Source: Gossypium raimondii
Lineage: Eukaryota; Streptophyta; Magnoliopsida; Malvales; Malvaceae
Assembly: GCF_025698545.1 (NCBI RefSeq)
Contig: NC_068565.1
Coordinates: 124,001 to 188,000, forward strand
Length of the DNA stretch: 64,000 bases
Reading direction: 5' to 3'
Shown here: positions 11,700 through 23,870 of the stretch, piece by piece
Position numbering within the stretch: the stretch's first letter is position 1
How the letters are laid out: the number at the start of each line of letters is the position of its first letter
Translations under genes and position numbers: made by a program
The notes under the pieces: model-generated
The model's input: the letters and a program-made list of their open reading frames with translations, nothing else
Database searches by the model: none
Told to the model about the DNA's origin: nothing

Positions 11700-14520
11700 T
11701 TATAGATAAAAATAATAATAACTTTATATTTTGGACAAATAAATCAATAAATATTAGGTGTAATGATATTTTTATAAAAGGAATTTAAGTTCTTAACTTT
11801 AAAAAAATAATTTTTATGATATAAAAATTGAATTGAAGACTACATTTTTAGTGTTTTTTTTAATGGTATTTTATTTGTTGAAGGGAAAAGAAAAAAGAGA
11901 AAGGGGGGAGAGTGGGTAATAATGAAGGACAGAGTGGGACAAAGGGGTGTACAGCGAGACCATGTGAGTGTGAGAGCTATGCTTCTCTGTATGTAGGGTT
12001 CAATGCTCTGTCATCCAACCGTACCCACCCCCTTCCCTTCAACGGTTATTTCTTGTCTTTTTTTAAAATATAAAATTTCCAATAATTTTTTTTCCTCATT
12101 TTCCCCATCTGTCCCTTACATGTCTCCATTTTGGGCAACCCCTCCTTGCCCTTTTCCTTTGCTTGTGACACTTCATTCCTCCCTTTTTGGTTCAATTATT
12201 ATTTGGACCTGAATTTAGTAACATTACTCATATTGAGGCTTTAATTTCTTTTAACTAAGTTAAACCTTAAACTCGGTAACTGTTCTCATATTAGAGCTTG
12301 GACTAGGCAATTGTTTTTGTCTAATAAGGATTTCAAGGGCTAACATGATGAAAAAAATTTTTAAACCTCAATGTGAGAATAATTATTAAATTTAGGGCTT
12401 AACTTAGACAAAAAAATTCAAATCAAATTTGAAAAAAGTTGCCAAGCCCCAAAAATTGATTTTTTTCTAAAACTTTCAATTTCCCTTTTTTAGTTTACAT
12501 TAATTTTAAAATTGATACAATAAATTAATCATAAAATAATCAAATAATATAATGATTACGTTTTAGTCACTCAACTTCAAAAAGTTACAAATTGATAGTT
12601 AAACTATTCAAAAATTTTTATTTTAGTTCGAAAATCCATGACGTTCAAAATTATTTAATAAAAAATAACTTGATTGTAGAAATGAAATGAAATGAGAGCT
12701 TTTGGTTAGTGTTGCCGGTGTAAACAAAAAAGCCATACAACAACGATTTCAATAACCTAATAACTTAAATGAAAACTTTTAAACGATTTAGTGATATTTT
12801 GTAACTTTTTGAAGTTAAATGACCAACACATGAACCTTGGGTAGAATTTACCCTTTATTTTTTCACTTCCAATTTTCCTTTTTCTCTTTTCAGTTTATGG
12901 TGACTTTAAAATTGATACAATAAATTTTATCATAAAATAATATAAGAATAAAATTTATGAGACAAAAATATATAGTACATAAATATAAGATAAATACGTG
13001 AATTATTTAACTTTCTAGTTATTTTGAAATTGAACTAATAAATATATGCATACATGGAAGAAAACCATTAATTTCTTTTACTTTAAGATGAATATTTTCT
13101 AAGTTCTTACGTTAACTCTAAATTACGTAAATGGAAACTTCCTTATAGTGATTGAAATAACAAATGAAAATTAAATAAAAATTAGTGTCCAGTTGCGAAA
13201 ATAATTATTTTATTTGAAATCCTCATATTAAAATAAATACTCATTAAATAGCATCACTTTTAAAAGATCCTTTAAATGCGCAATCAAATAAAATCATTGG
13301 CACACATAATGAATAATGAATACATAACGAAGGGCAATATTAGAGGTTGGTAGCTCTCCTCCTCCTAAAAAATTTTAAATTTTAAATTAGTAAAAATAAA
13401 ATTACACTTTGATCTCTCTTAAAAATTATAAAGGTATAAACTATTAAAATAGTGAAAATATATTTTACTATCGTAAAAATTATAATTTAATTTCGGTCTC
13501 CTTAAAAACTTTTGACTTTACCCATGATTGACAAGGACCTTGACCTTCTAAAATAGAAAATCTAATTTTATCCTTTAAAATTGATAAAATTTTAAGGTGG
13601 TATATAACAAATTTACATTTTACCTAAAAAGTGATAATTTTTTATTTAATTTAAAATTAAATTAATATAAGCTATTAAAATTATGAATTTTTATTTTAAC
13701 TCTAATTAGAATATACAACTTAATTATCATCTATGTATCGAGTGTAATGGTATGACACATTTCATTTCTAATGAGAGACTTAGATTTAAATTTTAGAGAC
13801 GACATTATTAAGAGAACAATCATAAATCCCGAACATAAACCATAAAATAGACATGAAAAATATTTTCAAAAAAATTGTGCCAACTTTTGTGTAGGATGCC
13901 AACTTGATGGTTTTGCATTCGGGTTTAAAGTTAAAAACATAATACTTTTGTGGGGTCCGTTGATCAAATCAGACGGTGTAAGTTGGATTAATCAAGAATA
14001 ACGTGGCAACAGCTGGCAAAAAGAGTATCATGGATGATGCTGCGGCATCATTCTGGATTTTTCTTTCCATTTATCTTATCATCTTTATTACCTGTAATGT
14101 ACACAAAAGGACACGTCACGGTCCCACCCGCTCCTCCGCTAGGACCGTTTATTTTCCAACCAATTCTTTTACCCAAATACAACTTATTTTACTAAAAAAA
14201 ACTATTTTTGTCAAAATGAAAATAAGCTAAATAGTTTTTAATTGACAAATATGAATAAAATATATATAAATCATTAACAAGCATAACATAAATTAAAATA
14301 ACATCAGAGTTTAAATAGACTTTTAATATAGAATGATTTAACTCGAAATAAATTTAAATAAACCACACATATAATTTGCACGTGATGTAACTTGAATTTC
14401 AACGTTAAAATTTCTAAATCTCAATTTTATTGATACAATCAGGGTTGAGTTATTCTAGTTAATAAACATTTACAAAACGTACGTCTAGCTCAATTTTCAT
14501 AAATACGATCTTTGCATTAG
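11700..14520. other. Gene-poor AT-rich spacer with decayed repeats
   Basis: No gene can be supported. About 12209-12420 resembles the inverted-repeat element in SYT1 intron 9 (phrases such as 'ctcatattagagcttg' and 'caatgtgagaataatt'). About 13340-13600 belongs to a diffuse noncoding repeat also seen near 16190-16330 and 20385-20590. A GTG-initiated frame at 14003-14230 has no family resemblance. Confidence 0.45.
12550..12860. mobile_element. Degenerate inverted-repeat element
   Basis: The stretch TCACTCAACTTCAAAAAGTT near 12568 is mirrored by AACTTTTTGAAGTTAAATGA near 12809. There is a noncoding interior between them. The right end runs on to 'gggtagaatttaccc' at about 12840-12854. The left boundary is unclear. 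It is probably an old MITE. Confidence 0.45.
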
Positions 14521-14522
14521 TA

Positions 14523-14796
14523 TTAAGATAAATTTCAAAACTATATATAATTTTTAGTTTAATGTGTAATTTTAAACATGAGCTTTAATCTTGTGTCATT
14601 ATCGAATAACATCATTTTATGTCGATATATTACATACATAATTAATTATATTTATATAATATAATATTTATTTATTTAAATGTATATGATGAATCAAATT
14701 TAAAATTTCAGGTATACACCAAATTAAAATTTATATATGAAATTTCATAATAAATCAAAAATTTATGTATAATTTTAAGATTTATCTCAATATTAT
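14523..14796. mobile_element. MITE family G, decayed copy
   Basis: The inverted ends AAGATAAATTTCAAAA (left) and the complement of AAGATTTATCTC (right) are visible, and the interior resembles the element at 23401-23674 ('gtttaatgtgtaatttta'). No ORF is present. The copy is more decayed than the one near 23.4 kb. Confidence 0.5.
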
Positions 14797-14979
14797 ATTA
14801 TCAACTTTTATAAAAAAATTGTTTAACGTATATTTTGAATTTTCTTTAAAATAAAACTATTTACAATAATTATATTGAATTTTTCGTATTATACATTAAC
14901 TGCACTAAAAGTAAATTATTTACCATAATAATAACAAAATTATAATGAATTTTTTTTCACCTGAAAATTATCAAAAAAA

Positions 14980-15262
14980 AAAAAAGATTTGTGAGAAATC
15001 CAGAAGCTTCTACTTTTTACGGGAAAAAGAAAAGCAAAGTCGGGAAAGGGAAGCAGTAGTTTGGTATTAGTCAAATCATCTGCCACGTAAGCAAAGTCCG
15101 ATGAAAACGGGTGTAAGTTTCCGGATTGTTCAGTTGGAGCCGTTGGAATAACGGGAAGAAAAGGGGTGGGGGACCCGTTTTCCTTCGCTTTAAAGCAACA
15201 CAACGGTTATTGCAACTACAAATTTCATTATATAAGCTTTTAGCACGTCTAAATCGTGCGTC
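14980..15262 (+). promoter_or_regulatory. Promoter-like GC-richer island with no gene attached
   Basis: This stretch is less AT-rich than its surroundings. It contains an ACGT core within GCCACGTAAG (15081-15090). Further downstream is TATATAAGC (about 15231-15239), a good TATA box on the plus strand. No coding exon follows within reach: a short frame at 15580-15765 has no recognisable product. It could be a solitary promoter, a leader of a noncoding transcript, or a remnant of a lost gene. The motifs are seen; the function is inferred and uncertain. Confidence 0.3.
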
Positions 15263-15269
15263 CATTATT

Positions 15270-17690
15270 TCTTAAATTTTAAACCTGTTGAATTGGAATA
15301 CTACCCGGTTATCATTTCTTCATTAAGTTTATATTTATATTTTGATGATTTCATTTAAAATTTTAAAAGTTATTTTAAAATTTTCATTTAAATTAATAAA
15401 TTAATCTATTTATTTTTATTTAATTGGTTTTTTTAGTATAATGTCATTAAGGTTGTCACAATAAAAACGAGGCATACTTTAATATAGTTTTTTAAAATCA
15501 TAAATAAAATTAATTTTTTTTTAAAAACACTCGATAATTTAGGATTATACTAAAAATACATAAATTATTTTCATGTATATTGATAGAACTTTATAAAAAA
15601 TTTGTCTTTGATGCAGGTGAGGAAAATGACTTGCCGCAATTCCCCCACTTAGTTGTAAGGCTGTTTTCTTCTGCTTGGTTCTTGGGAAAATCGAAAGATT
15701 CTCATCATCATTTCACTTCCTTTTTCAGTTGCAAATTTTGTTTTATTTTTCAAGTTCTACTTTAAAATAATATCAAATCCATATATACATGAAAAGAATC
15801 CTATCAGCATTGTCTATTTTTAACATTAGAAAAGGATCAAGTTTTAATTTTTTAATTTTATAATGTCTTTATTAATTTAAATTAAATAATTAATAATATT
15901 AGTGTAGATTTCTTTTAAGAAAATATCATTCTAACAAAAAGAAATTATTTCATTGTGATAAGTTAAAATAAATATTTTTTTAATAACTTCATTATAAATT
16001 TTTTATCATAAATGTTATTTTTAACATAATGCCTAAAATTATCTATATTTCCTTCTAACCCATAAATAAGAAAATAATGTGCTTCAACTGCATTGGGGCG
16101 AAACCAGAAATTTTTTTTAGGGGGCAAAATTAAATTGTAATTTTTACGATAGAAATACAATTTCATCATTTTAATAGATTAGATATTTATAATTTTTAAA
16201 TGATCAAATCAAATTTTTATATTTTAGGGGGCCAAAGTGCAATTTTACGTTTACTAATTTAAAATTTTAAAGGGGTCATATGAAAAAAATTTCATTTTAA
16301 GAGGGTCAAGACCCCTGCCAGCCCCTCTAATTTTGACATTACTCCTACATTGACAACAATACATATGCCAATCGAGTTAAAATTTAATCGACAGTTAAAA
16401 TAAATATTTCAAAACATAATAAAAGTCCAACTTGAATCGAAAGCTAGCTATTGGTTTTTACAAATAATTAGGACACGAAGCCTTTCAACATAAATAATTG
16501 TGAAAAAGAAAAGAAAAGAAAACAATAATATAAGAACAAATTAATATCATTGTAGTTTTAGAAAAGGAGGATGAAGGCGTTTGCGAAAATTCAACGTAAA
16601 GTACAAAAATACATGAAGCACATATTATTATTTATTTTGTAAAATTCACAGTCGATTACATATTTTTTTATTAGGTTAAGTTGTCTAATATATATTTTTA
16701 TTAAATCATGTATTATCCTAACGTTGCCTGCATGAACTTAACTAGTGAGACTTTCTATATAATTTTAAATTTTGATAAATAAATAGAATTGTTATAAAAA
16801 AAGTGATTATTGGATAAATTTTAGAATATATAATTAATAAATCAATGTGGAATAAATAAATTTAAGTATAGCTGGAAACATGAATAAAGTGATAGACTGT
16901 GGCCCTTAATGACCAAATGATAGCAACTATTGCCTTGCAAACGTAGATCCTATTTTATTCACAATCTCTATCCAAGAATTCAAATTTGGAATAAATTAAG
17001 TCTATATTCGACTTATAATTATAAATTAAATACTACAAAACAAAATAGAACTAATAATCGAAGGTAATAGAGCCAAATTAAAATATCTTTGAAAATAATT
17101 CAAATATTGTAAATAATAGAACCTACAAACTGAGACAAAAAAACCGATTGAATTATAGCTCGATTGACATGGGCATTGTAACAACAAGAGAAAGGTCTCT
17201 TGTTCCAAACCCTTTCAAGAAATAAAAGTAACATGTACAATATTACAATATTTAAATGATACCATCACCCAATTGGATTGAAGATGTTAATAACAATTCT
17301 GCCAAACAACATTTGTGTAACAGTTGGCAACTTTAAGGGCCAATCTGATAAAATAAAAGTCTAAGGACCAATATGAGAAACGTTGCCAAGTTCAGGAGCC
17401 AATCATTATAGTAAACCTTCTTTTTAATATTAACTTCGGCCCCATCAGTCCAAATTTAGATAAGAGGCGTAAAAGAATTGGGACAATATTTTAGCCCATT
17501 GAAATCTCAAATTAGTGGTTGGCCCAAAGGAATCAAAATGAGCAGTAAATAGTTAACTAATAGACTCAAATGACAATTTTCTTGGAGGTCCAATCCACTA
17601 TGAAAAAAAGTTATTTCAAAAAAATATTTTTAAAAGAAAGCTTTTATAACAACAAAATTAAGTCTTAGTTAAAATTTTGAAAATTATAAC
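15270..17690. other. AT-rich gene-free spacer
   Basis: No gene is supported. It contains a fragment of a dispersed noncoding repeat at about 16190-16330 (ending near 'gggtcaagacccctgcc') and a short piece related to the SYT1 intron 9 element at about 17300-17415 ('ggcaactttaagggccaatc'). Confidence 0.45.
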
Positions 17691-17698
17691 TTTTTAAG

Positions 17699-18690
17699 TT
17701 TTTTTTTTTTTTTGTCATAGAAGAAAAAATTGGTGTCATAACACCAATAGCATAAGTACCAAGTTGATCAAGAAACGTCACTGAAGGAGAATAATAGAAA
17801 ACACTTTGCAGTGCTTGTCCCCAAGCCATCAATGCTAGGCTATTAACAAGTTTATTACCCTCCCTGTAAACATGTTGGATAACCACATCCCACTCATTCA
17901 AATAGTGTCGAGCTTTCCGAATTAAATTGATCTCTCCATCTTTAGCATCGCTGGTCAGCATGCTAACAACATCAATACTTCGCTGTCCACTCATCCAAGC
18001 AAGCATGAGTCCTTCAACCACACCCCACATCATCGCTTCCATATTGAACATGAGCCGTTGAGACTAGAAAACCCAACAACCCATTCTCTATTCCAAACCC
18101 ATATATGACCCCCACAAGCAGACACAATAGTAATAGACTTACAAGCATCATCAATTTTCAAGTACCATCCCGAATTAGGTTTCCTCCAACTAGCCAATTT
18201 CACATTCCTCGAGCGGCTACTTATGATATTGTTATTAGCATTCTCCATCGCACCAATACATTGTTGCATCAGTTGCATACTCCTTTGCAATACCGATTCA
18301 AGCTCTACAAAATTACCATAAAAAATGAATATTCTATTCATTCGCTACCATAGGTTCCAACATAATCCTCCAAAGAGGATATCCCAACCAAAACTATCTT
18401 GAGCAAGGTAACTAGGATTAGAAAGATTCACGTTCATCCATCAGGAATCTGCTTTGTCATGAATTCAACAAGTTTCTCCTCTCAAACCAATTGCTTCCAA
18501 ATGACCGATGCTACAATACATCCATGAAGCACATGGTCCAAAGTTTCATCATCAACTTTGCACACTTCACACCTCGCATCGATAGTCATATGCCTTCTCT
18601 TCCTTTCATTGTCTGTTAACAATTTACCCAAGCACATTGACCATAGAAAAACTCGAATTCTTTGGGGCCCTCTAATCGTATGATACTGTT
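17699..18690 (-). mobile_element. 5'-truncated L1-type LINE fragment (zf-RVT + RNase H)
   Basis: On the minus strand, residues read as a zinc-binding reverse transcriptase domain come first (GPQRIRVFLWSMCLGKLL near 18690, then a C-x2-C pair in RCEVCKVDDE). An RNase H-like domain follows (SWRKPNSGWYLKIDDACKS, then VYREGNKLVNSLALMAWG). A run of 15 T at 17699-17713 on the plus strand is the poly(A) tail of the inserted copy. The endonuclease and the body of the reverse transcriptase are absent. The RNase H part is split between two frames near 18040, and DDACKS has lost the usual small residue pattern, so it is a dead fragment. Its arrangement matches plant L1-like LINEs. I could not identify a target duplication. 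Confidence 0.8.
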
Positions 18691-18699
18691 ATTATTTTA

Positions 18700-19100
18700 T
18701 TAATTTTATATATACAAATAAGTTGGTGAGATAAACTCAATTAGCGTATTAATATATGTACTAATGATAGAGTTTTAATTTCCTTTTAGAAGAAATTAAC
18801 ATTTAATTCGTAAGGTAAAATAGAAGTGCTTTCAAGTTTTTTTTAGCACTTATGCATATTAGTAAAGAAAAGAAATCATTATAATGTTAACTTTTATATA
18901 TATATATATATATAATCAAACAATGTCACTTTCAAAAATAAATAAATAAATAAACAATGTCAAATTGAAAAACCAAAATACCCAACTAATTACCTAAAAA
19001 AAAACCCTAGAAAATTACCCTAATAATAATAACCAAAGCTTTAGGCGAAAACCGAATATGAGATTACTATTAAAATATCAGCAGTTTGATTTTGAATATG
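18700..19100. other. Spacer with an (AT)n microsatellite
   Basis: No gene is seen. A dinucleotide run occupies about 18895-18916. The part nearest 19110 is probably the 3' untranslated region of the first SKP1-like gene. Confidence 0.4.
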
Positions 19101-19111
19101 CAATGCAATCC

Positions 19112-19662
19112 CTAATTGAAAGCCCAGGCGTTCTCCCTCCTTATCTCTTCTTCTTCTTCGGGGGTGAAATCATTCTCTATGTTGAAGGTTTTTCGAATCT
19201 CCTCCGGCGACTTCCCCTTTATCATGTCCGCCACCGTTTGGCACATCAAACCCAACAGGCTCTTTATATTCAAAAAGTTAGCCGCCTGAAATCCAATTTT
19301 CAACTTAAAAAATTCAAGATCATTTAAGAAGCACGATAATGGCAGAATCGTAAATAGAGAAAGAAACTAACCAATGTGAGATAAAAGAGGGTGTTCTGGT
19401 CAACTTTGGCGAAATTGGCATCCCAATCTTTAAATTTAGTAGGCAATTCATCGTCCTTATCATCGACGTGCTTGGTGCAAAACTCGAGGACCTTTGCTAA
19501 GGTGTTACCGGTTACGCCGGGGGTAGGGATTTCGCCGTCGGCGCAGTCGTCTTCGATCATGTTCTTGATAGTCTGTGATTTAAGCGCCACCGCTTCGTCC
19601 ACCACGAAAATCACTCCGTCGGAGCTCCTCAATGTAACCTTCTTGGAAGTCGACGACGCCAT
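19112..19662 (-). CDS. SKP1-like protein (SCF adaptor), copy 1
   Basis: Two exons (19372-19662 and 19112-19285) join in frame to 154 aa. The N-terminal BTB/POZ-like half is [19 protein letters not shown] through [11 protein letters not shown]. The C-terminal half has the F-box-binding Skp1 core ([20 protein letters not shown]) and the family ending [19 protein letters not shown]. The intron sits between LTL and AAN, the usual position in plant ASK genes. SKP1 links cullin-1 to F-box proteins in SCF ubiquitin ligases. This copy departs from the usual LFDLIL (here LFYLTL) and has a loop [15 protein letters not shown], so it is a divergent family member. Its neighbour at 21438-22021 is a duplicate on the same strand. 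There is no stop or frameshift, so it could be expressed. Confidence 0.9.
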
Positions 19663-19775
19663 TGTTGGTGGTTGAAGAAAACCCTAATCCAAACAGAGAG
19701 CGAAAATATGATGCTTAAGATTACTAATAACGACTGAGGGAAAGTTTATGCAAAAAGTTAGGGACACTCGTATGG

Positions 19776-19783
19776 TATTTATA
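19776..19783 (-). promoter_or_regulatory. TATA box of SKP1-like copy 1
   Basis: TATAAATA on the minus strand, about 114 bases upstream of the ATG. The equivalent motif and the flanking sequence recur upstream of copy 2, so the promoter was duplicated with the gene. Confidence 0.6.
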
Positions 19784-19867
19784 GAAGGATTTAGCGTACG
19801 TACTGAATTGAACCTAATTCTACTCACACTAGGATTTTACAATGAATAAAATAAAATAAGTGCATGT

Positions 19868-21430
19868 AAATTCTAGTAAATATAAAACTCTCAATTTGGG
19901 CCTATAAAACTAACTAATTAAATTATAATATTAATATTAATATTCAAATCATGACTGAATTTTGTATTATTTTAACATTAATATTTTTAAAATTAAATAA
20001 CATTAATATAATTTATTCTAAATTAGTTAAATACATTTAACAATGCTTTGTAAATTACTTGCCTTTTCAATTAATTAATGATTTTTCAATAAATTTATTA
20101 AAAATTAATTTATACAACTGCCCCATATATTACATAAAACACACACTAATATAGTAAAAAGTTTATTTGAATATTATGCATGTAAAACAATCGGATTATT
20201 ATATTGTACATATTCAATTGTTTTACTAACAATTGGCAATTAGTATTTTGCATGCTTTGCTTTACGCATTTCCCTATCGATACGATAGAATATATTCAAC
20301 ACAATTATATTTATAAATTTAAAATTGAATTATTAAAATATTAATTGTATAAATTATTAAACTATTTATATGGCTAGCTAGGACTCGCTCTCTAAAATAG
20401 AAAATTTTTATTTAGACCCTTTAAAAATTTTTAAAATTTAAATTAATAAAGATATAATTGTACTTTGACCCCAAAAATGATAAAATTAATTTAATCCTTT
20501 AAAAATTATAAAAATATAAGTTATTCAAATGGTTAAATTTTATTTTACTATCGTAAAAATTAAAATTTAATTTTAACCCTAAATAAATTTAATGTAAATA
20601 ATTTGAAAGGTACACTTATTTTTTTATTTTAATATCTCACAAACCAATGAGTTATTCTAGTAAATATAAAACTCTCAATTTGGGCCTAAATAAATTTAAT
20701 ATATTTTTAAATTTTAGAGTTAAGACTAAATTGATAGATTTTGTAAACATTGAGGACAAATTTTATTAAACTCTTTAGAATTAGAACTAAAATGAGCTAA
20801 ATTTGTTGAAATATTTTACATTTAGGATCAAATTGATAAAATGTCTAAACATTAGAAGTCTAATTTTATTATTAGACCAGAAAAAAAGACCACATCAATT
20901 AAGAGTGATTAAATTATTTAATTTTAAAAATTTTTGCGATTAAATTTAAAAATTAATAGTTAGATAATTAAAATAGAATAAAATCATAATTAAATGACTA
21001 TTTTATAATTTATTCATAATAAAATAATTTTCAGCGGACAAAATGTAATGGACTAATATTTGAGAAGCATGCTTAAAATGTATTTCTGATGACAAAATAT
21101 TTAATTTAACATTGTTTTAGTATTAAAAAAGTGTTTTAATACATTATAAAAATGTTATCATATTTGTGTTTGTATATAAAAAAAATACATTAACCAATGT
21201 CACACTCACGATAATAATACAAGCATTAAATTGAAGAAAAAAATACTCTAATCCAGAAAATACTAAACCCTGAAAATATAACGAAAATAAAAATAAAATA
21301 AAAACCAATAATTTAACTGGATTTTCCCTAAACTTCATAACCTACTGGAAAAACACCGCCGCCGGCCCCCAAAAAAGAAAAAAAAGATCGACAATCCTAT
21401 CGTAATATCGACACTTTGATTTGAATGCAT
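19868..21430. other. AT-rich spacer between the SKP1-like genes
   Basis: No gene is seen. A perfect 33-bp direct repeat (TTCTAGTAAATATAAAACTC and the next 13 bases) occurs at 19871-19903 and 20655-20687. The intervening part contains a dispersed AT-rich repeat at about 20385-20590 shared with other spacers in this window. Confidence 0.5.
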
Positions 21431-21437
21431 GCAATCC

Positions 21438-22021
21438 CTAATCGAAAGCCCAGGCGTTCTCCCTCCTTATCTCTTCTTCTTCTTCAGGGGTGAAATCGTT
21501 CTTTATGTTGAAGGTTTTCCGAATTTCCACCGGCGACTTTCCCTTCATCATGTTCGCCACCGTTTTGCACGTCAAATCCAACAAGCTCTTTATTTCCAAA
21601 AAGTTAGCCGCCTGAAATCCAATTTTCAATTTCAAAAAATTATTAGTATCATTCACGATTTCAGAATCGCTTAAGAATCACAACAATGGCAGAATCATAA
21701 ACAAGAAAAAAAAAAACGAGAGAAAAAACAGACCAATATGAGATCAAAGAGGGTGTTCTGGTCAACTTTGACGAAATCAGCTTCCCAATCTTCAAATTCA
21801 GTATTCATCACACCATACTTAACATCGACGTGCTTGTTGCAATACTCGAGGACCTTGGCTAAGATCTTACCGGTGACGATGGGGATAGGGATTTCGCCGT
21901 CGGCGCAGTCATCTTCGATCATGCACTTGATAGGTTGCAATTTAAGCGCCACCGCTTCGTCCACCTCGAAAGTCTCTCCGTCGGAGCTCTTCACTATAAT
22001 CTTCTTGGAAGTCGACGCCAT
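21438..22021 (-). CDS. SKP1-like protein (SCF adaptor), copy 2
   Basis: Two exons (21734-22021 and 21438-21611) join in frame to 153 aa. I chose the MASTSKK start at 22021 because it aligns with the neighbouring copy. The upstream in-frame ATG at 22084 would only add a leader-like extension. The BTB/POZ half is [19 protein letters not shown] to LFDLIL, and the Skp1 core is [20 protein letters not shown] with the ending [20 protein letters not shown]. By eye it is about 70-75% identical to copy 1. The core is closer to the canonical family here, while the loop between the halves ([15 protein letters not shown]) is unlike copy 1. Role as for SKP1: adaptor between cullin-1 and F-box proteins. 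Both copies are open, so either or both may be functional. Confidence 0.9.
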
Positions 22022-22109
22022 TGTTGTTGGTTGAAGAAACCCTAATCCAAACAGTGATCGCGAAAATCGAAGGCTTAAGATCATAAAAAAGTGAGGGAAA
22101 CTCGTAAGG

Positions 22110-22117
22110 TATTTATA
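22110..22117 (-). promoter_or_regulatory. TATA box of SKP1-like copy 2
   Basis: TATAAATA on the minus strand, 89 bases upstream of the ATG, in sequence homologous to the promoter of copy 1. Confidence 0.6.
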
Positions 22118-22219
22118 GATGGATAACTATTAGCATACGTCATTGAATTTAGACCTAATCCCACTCGCACTAGGATTTTTAGTACAGTGAATAGTATAAT
22201 AAAATAACTTCTAGTTGAA

Positions 22220-23400
22220 TTTCACATGATTTGAAATTCTATATCATACCTTTAATTAATTAATACTTATAATTATATTGGTTAAAATTGTTCCACAATT
22301 GTTAGTAAAATAACACTAATATAAATTTTTTTATATTAATTACAAGAACAGTAACAATATTAATATATATATAACTGGAAAATAGAAAACAAAATTAAAT
22401 TAAAATATTATACTGGTATTTGAGGCCTGTTTAGACAATCTCCTTAAGATAGATTTGACCGCTCTTTTGGCTGCTAGAGAAACGTCTATTGGCTATCTCC
22501 CAGGATACAACAACACGATGAACACAGTAGTAGCACGGCTGCAGTGATTAATGAACAGTGACCTTACTTTCGTCCATCACTGGAAAACATATTGAATAAT
22601 ATGCAGGAAAAGATGTCTCGAAAAAATTAGAAAATATTTTTATTTAATAAAACCATCATATAATGAGTTAAAGAGCAAAATTTTCAAGAAAAATTAAAGT
22701 TAATCTCTATTAATTATGTTTAAATATTTAGATCAACTAATGACATTATAAAAGTAGAGGCTCACTATTGTTGTGGTGTGGTATTGATTCTATATATGTT
22801 TGATTTTGGTTGCTATGTGATCTACTTATTTTGCTGCTGTAAACCGATTTTTGTTAGGATTGGTGCAACGCTAGATATGGATTAGAAGTTGTGTTTGTTG
22901 CTATAAGCTTGATTGGGGTTCAATTTTTGTGAAATGGTACTTCGTGGTTGTCGTGAGTTTGTCTTATGAAGATCCTATTGATGTCGTGAGGTTCTTATTG
23001 TTAGTTTTTCTAGTTCTTGTGAAATGGTCTTTTGGTGGCTGTCGTGAGGTTTTTATTGTTGTTATTGCTGCTCGTATTTATTCGATTTTAGGTGCTCTTT
23101 TTGCCCAAATCTGAATGATCCTAAGATATTGAACACTCTATGTAGTGGACTATGTTGATTATTGAATGATCAAAACTTCTTTGTTTTTTTTTTTTTAAAC
23201 ATTGTAAAAGTAGGGAGCCAAAATATATGATTAGGGGCTAAATCCCAATTTAAATATGGTAGAAGAATCAACATCATAATCTTACAAAAAGGAAATCTTG
23301 ATAAAGTGTTTCATATAAGAATCTGGATATCTTGTAAAACAATTGGATTATATATATTGCAAATATATATTCAATTATTTTACCAATTTGACAATTATTA
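22220..23400. other. Spacer with an unexplained GC-richer segment and G/T-rich tract
   Basis: No gene is supported. About 22430-22570 is less AT-rich than its surroundings and looks like foreign or once-functional sequence, but it matches nothing I can name. About 22750-23110 is strongly G/T-rich. It repeats a motif TTGTGAAATGGT followed by a similar GTCGTGAG tract (about 22928 and 23017). The plus-strand frame at 22929-23114 follows this tract and is not convincing as a gene. Confidence 0.35.
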
Positions 23401-23674
23401 TTGGGATAAATTTCAAAATTACATATTAACTTTGGTTTAATGTGTAATTTTATACGTGAACTTTGATTCATTACAATTTTATACATAAAATTTTAATTTC
23501 ATCCAATTCTCACAAACAATTTATACAATTATTAATATAGCATCATTTTATGTGTATAATCACACTAAATCAAAATTTTGTGTATAATTACAATAAATTA
23601 AAATTTCATATATAAAATTGTATAAAATTACATATTAAACTAAAACTCATATATAAATTTGTAATTTATCCCAA
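23401..23674. mobile_element. MITE family G, better-preserved copy
   Basis: TTGGGATAAATTTCAAAATT on the left is mirrored by the right end, whose complement starts TTTTGGGATAAATTACAAAT. The interior has alternating 'gtgtaatttta' and 'tgtataattaca' motifs and no ORF. A related decayed copy lies at 14523-14796. Confidence 0.6.
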
Positions 23675-23870
23675 AATAATTTCCATGACATCTTAAATTA
23701 TATGTATATTCATTGTCATCTTGTTGTAAATTTCTGTCTATTTCATAGTTCTTTTGCTTCTTAAACCCTAGGGACTACCTAAAAAACAAATCAACATTGA
23801 TTGTTGTAACTTGAGTTCACCCCTCATGGGAAAATTTTTTCCTTTTTCCCCGGGAAATTCTTCTGTTTGA

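Noticed and set aside
14003-14230. Frame with a hydrophobic segment (FWIFLSIYLIIFITC)
   Set aside because: It begins at GTG, has no upstream promoter or neighbour support, and its residues follow simple AT-rich composition.
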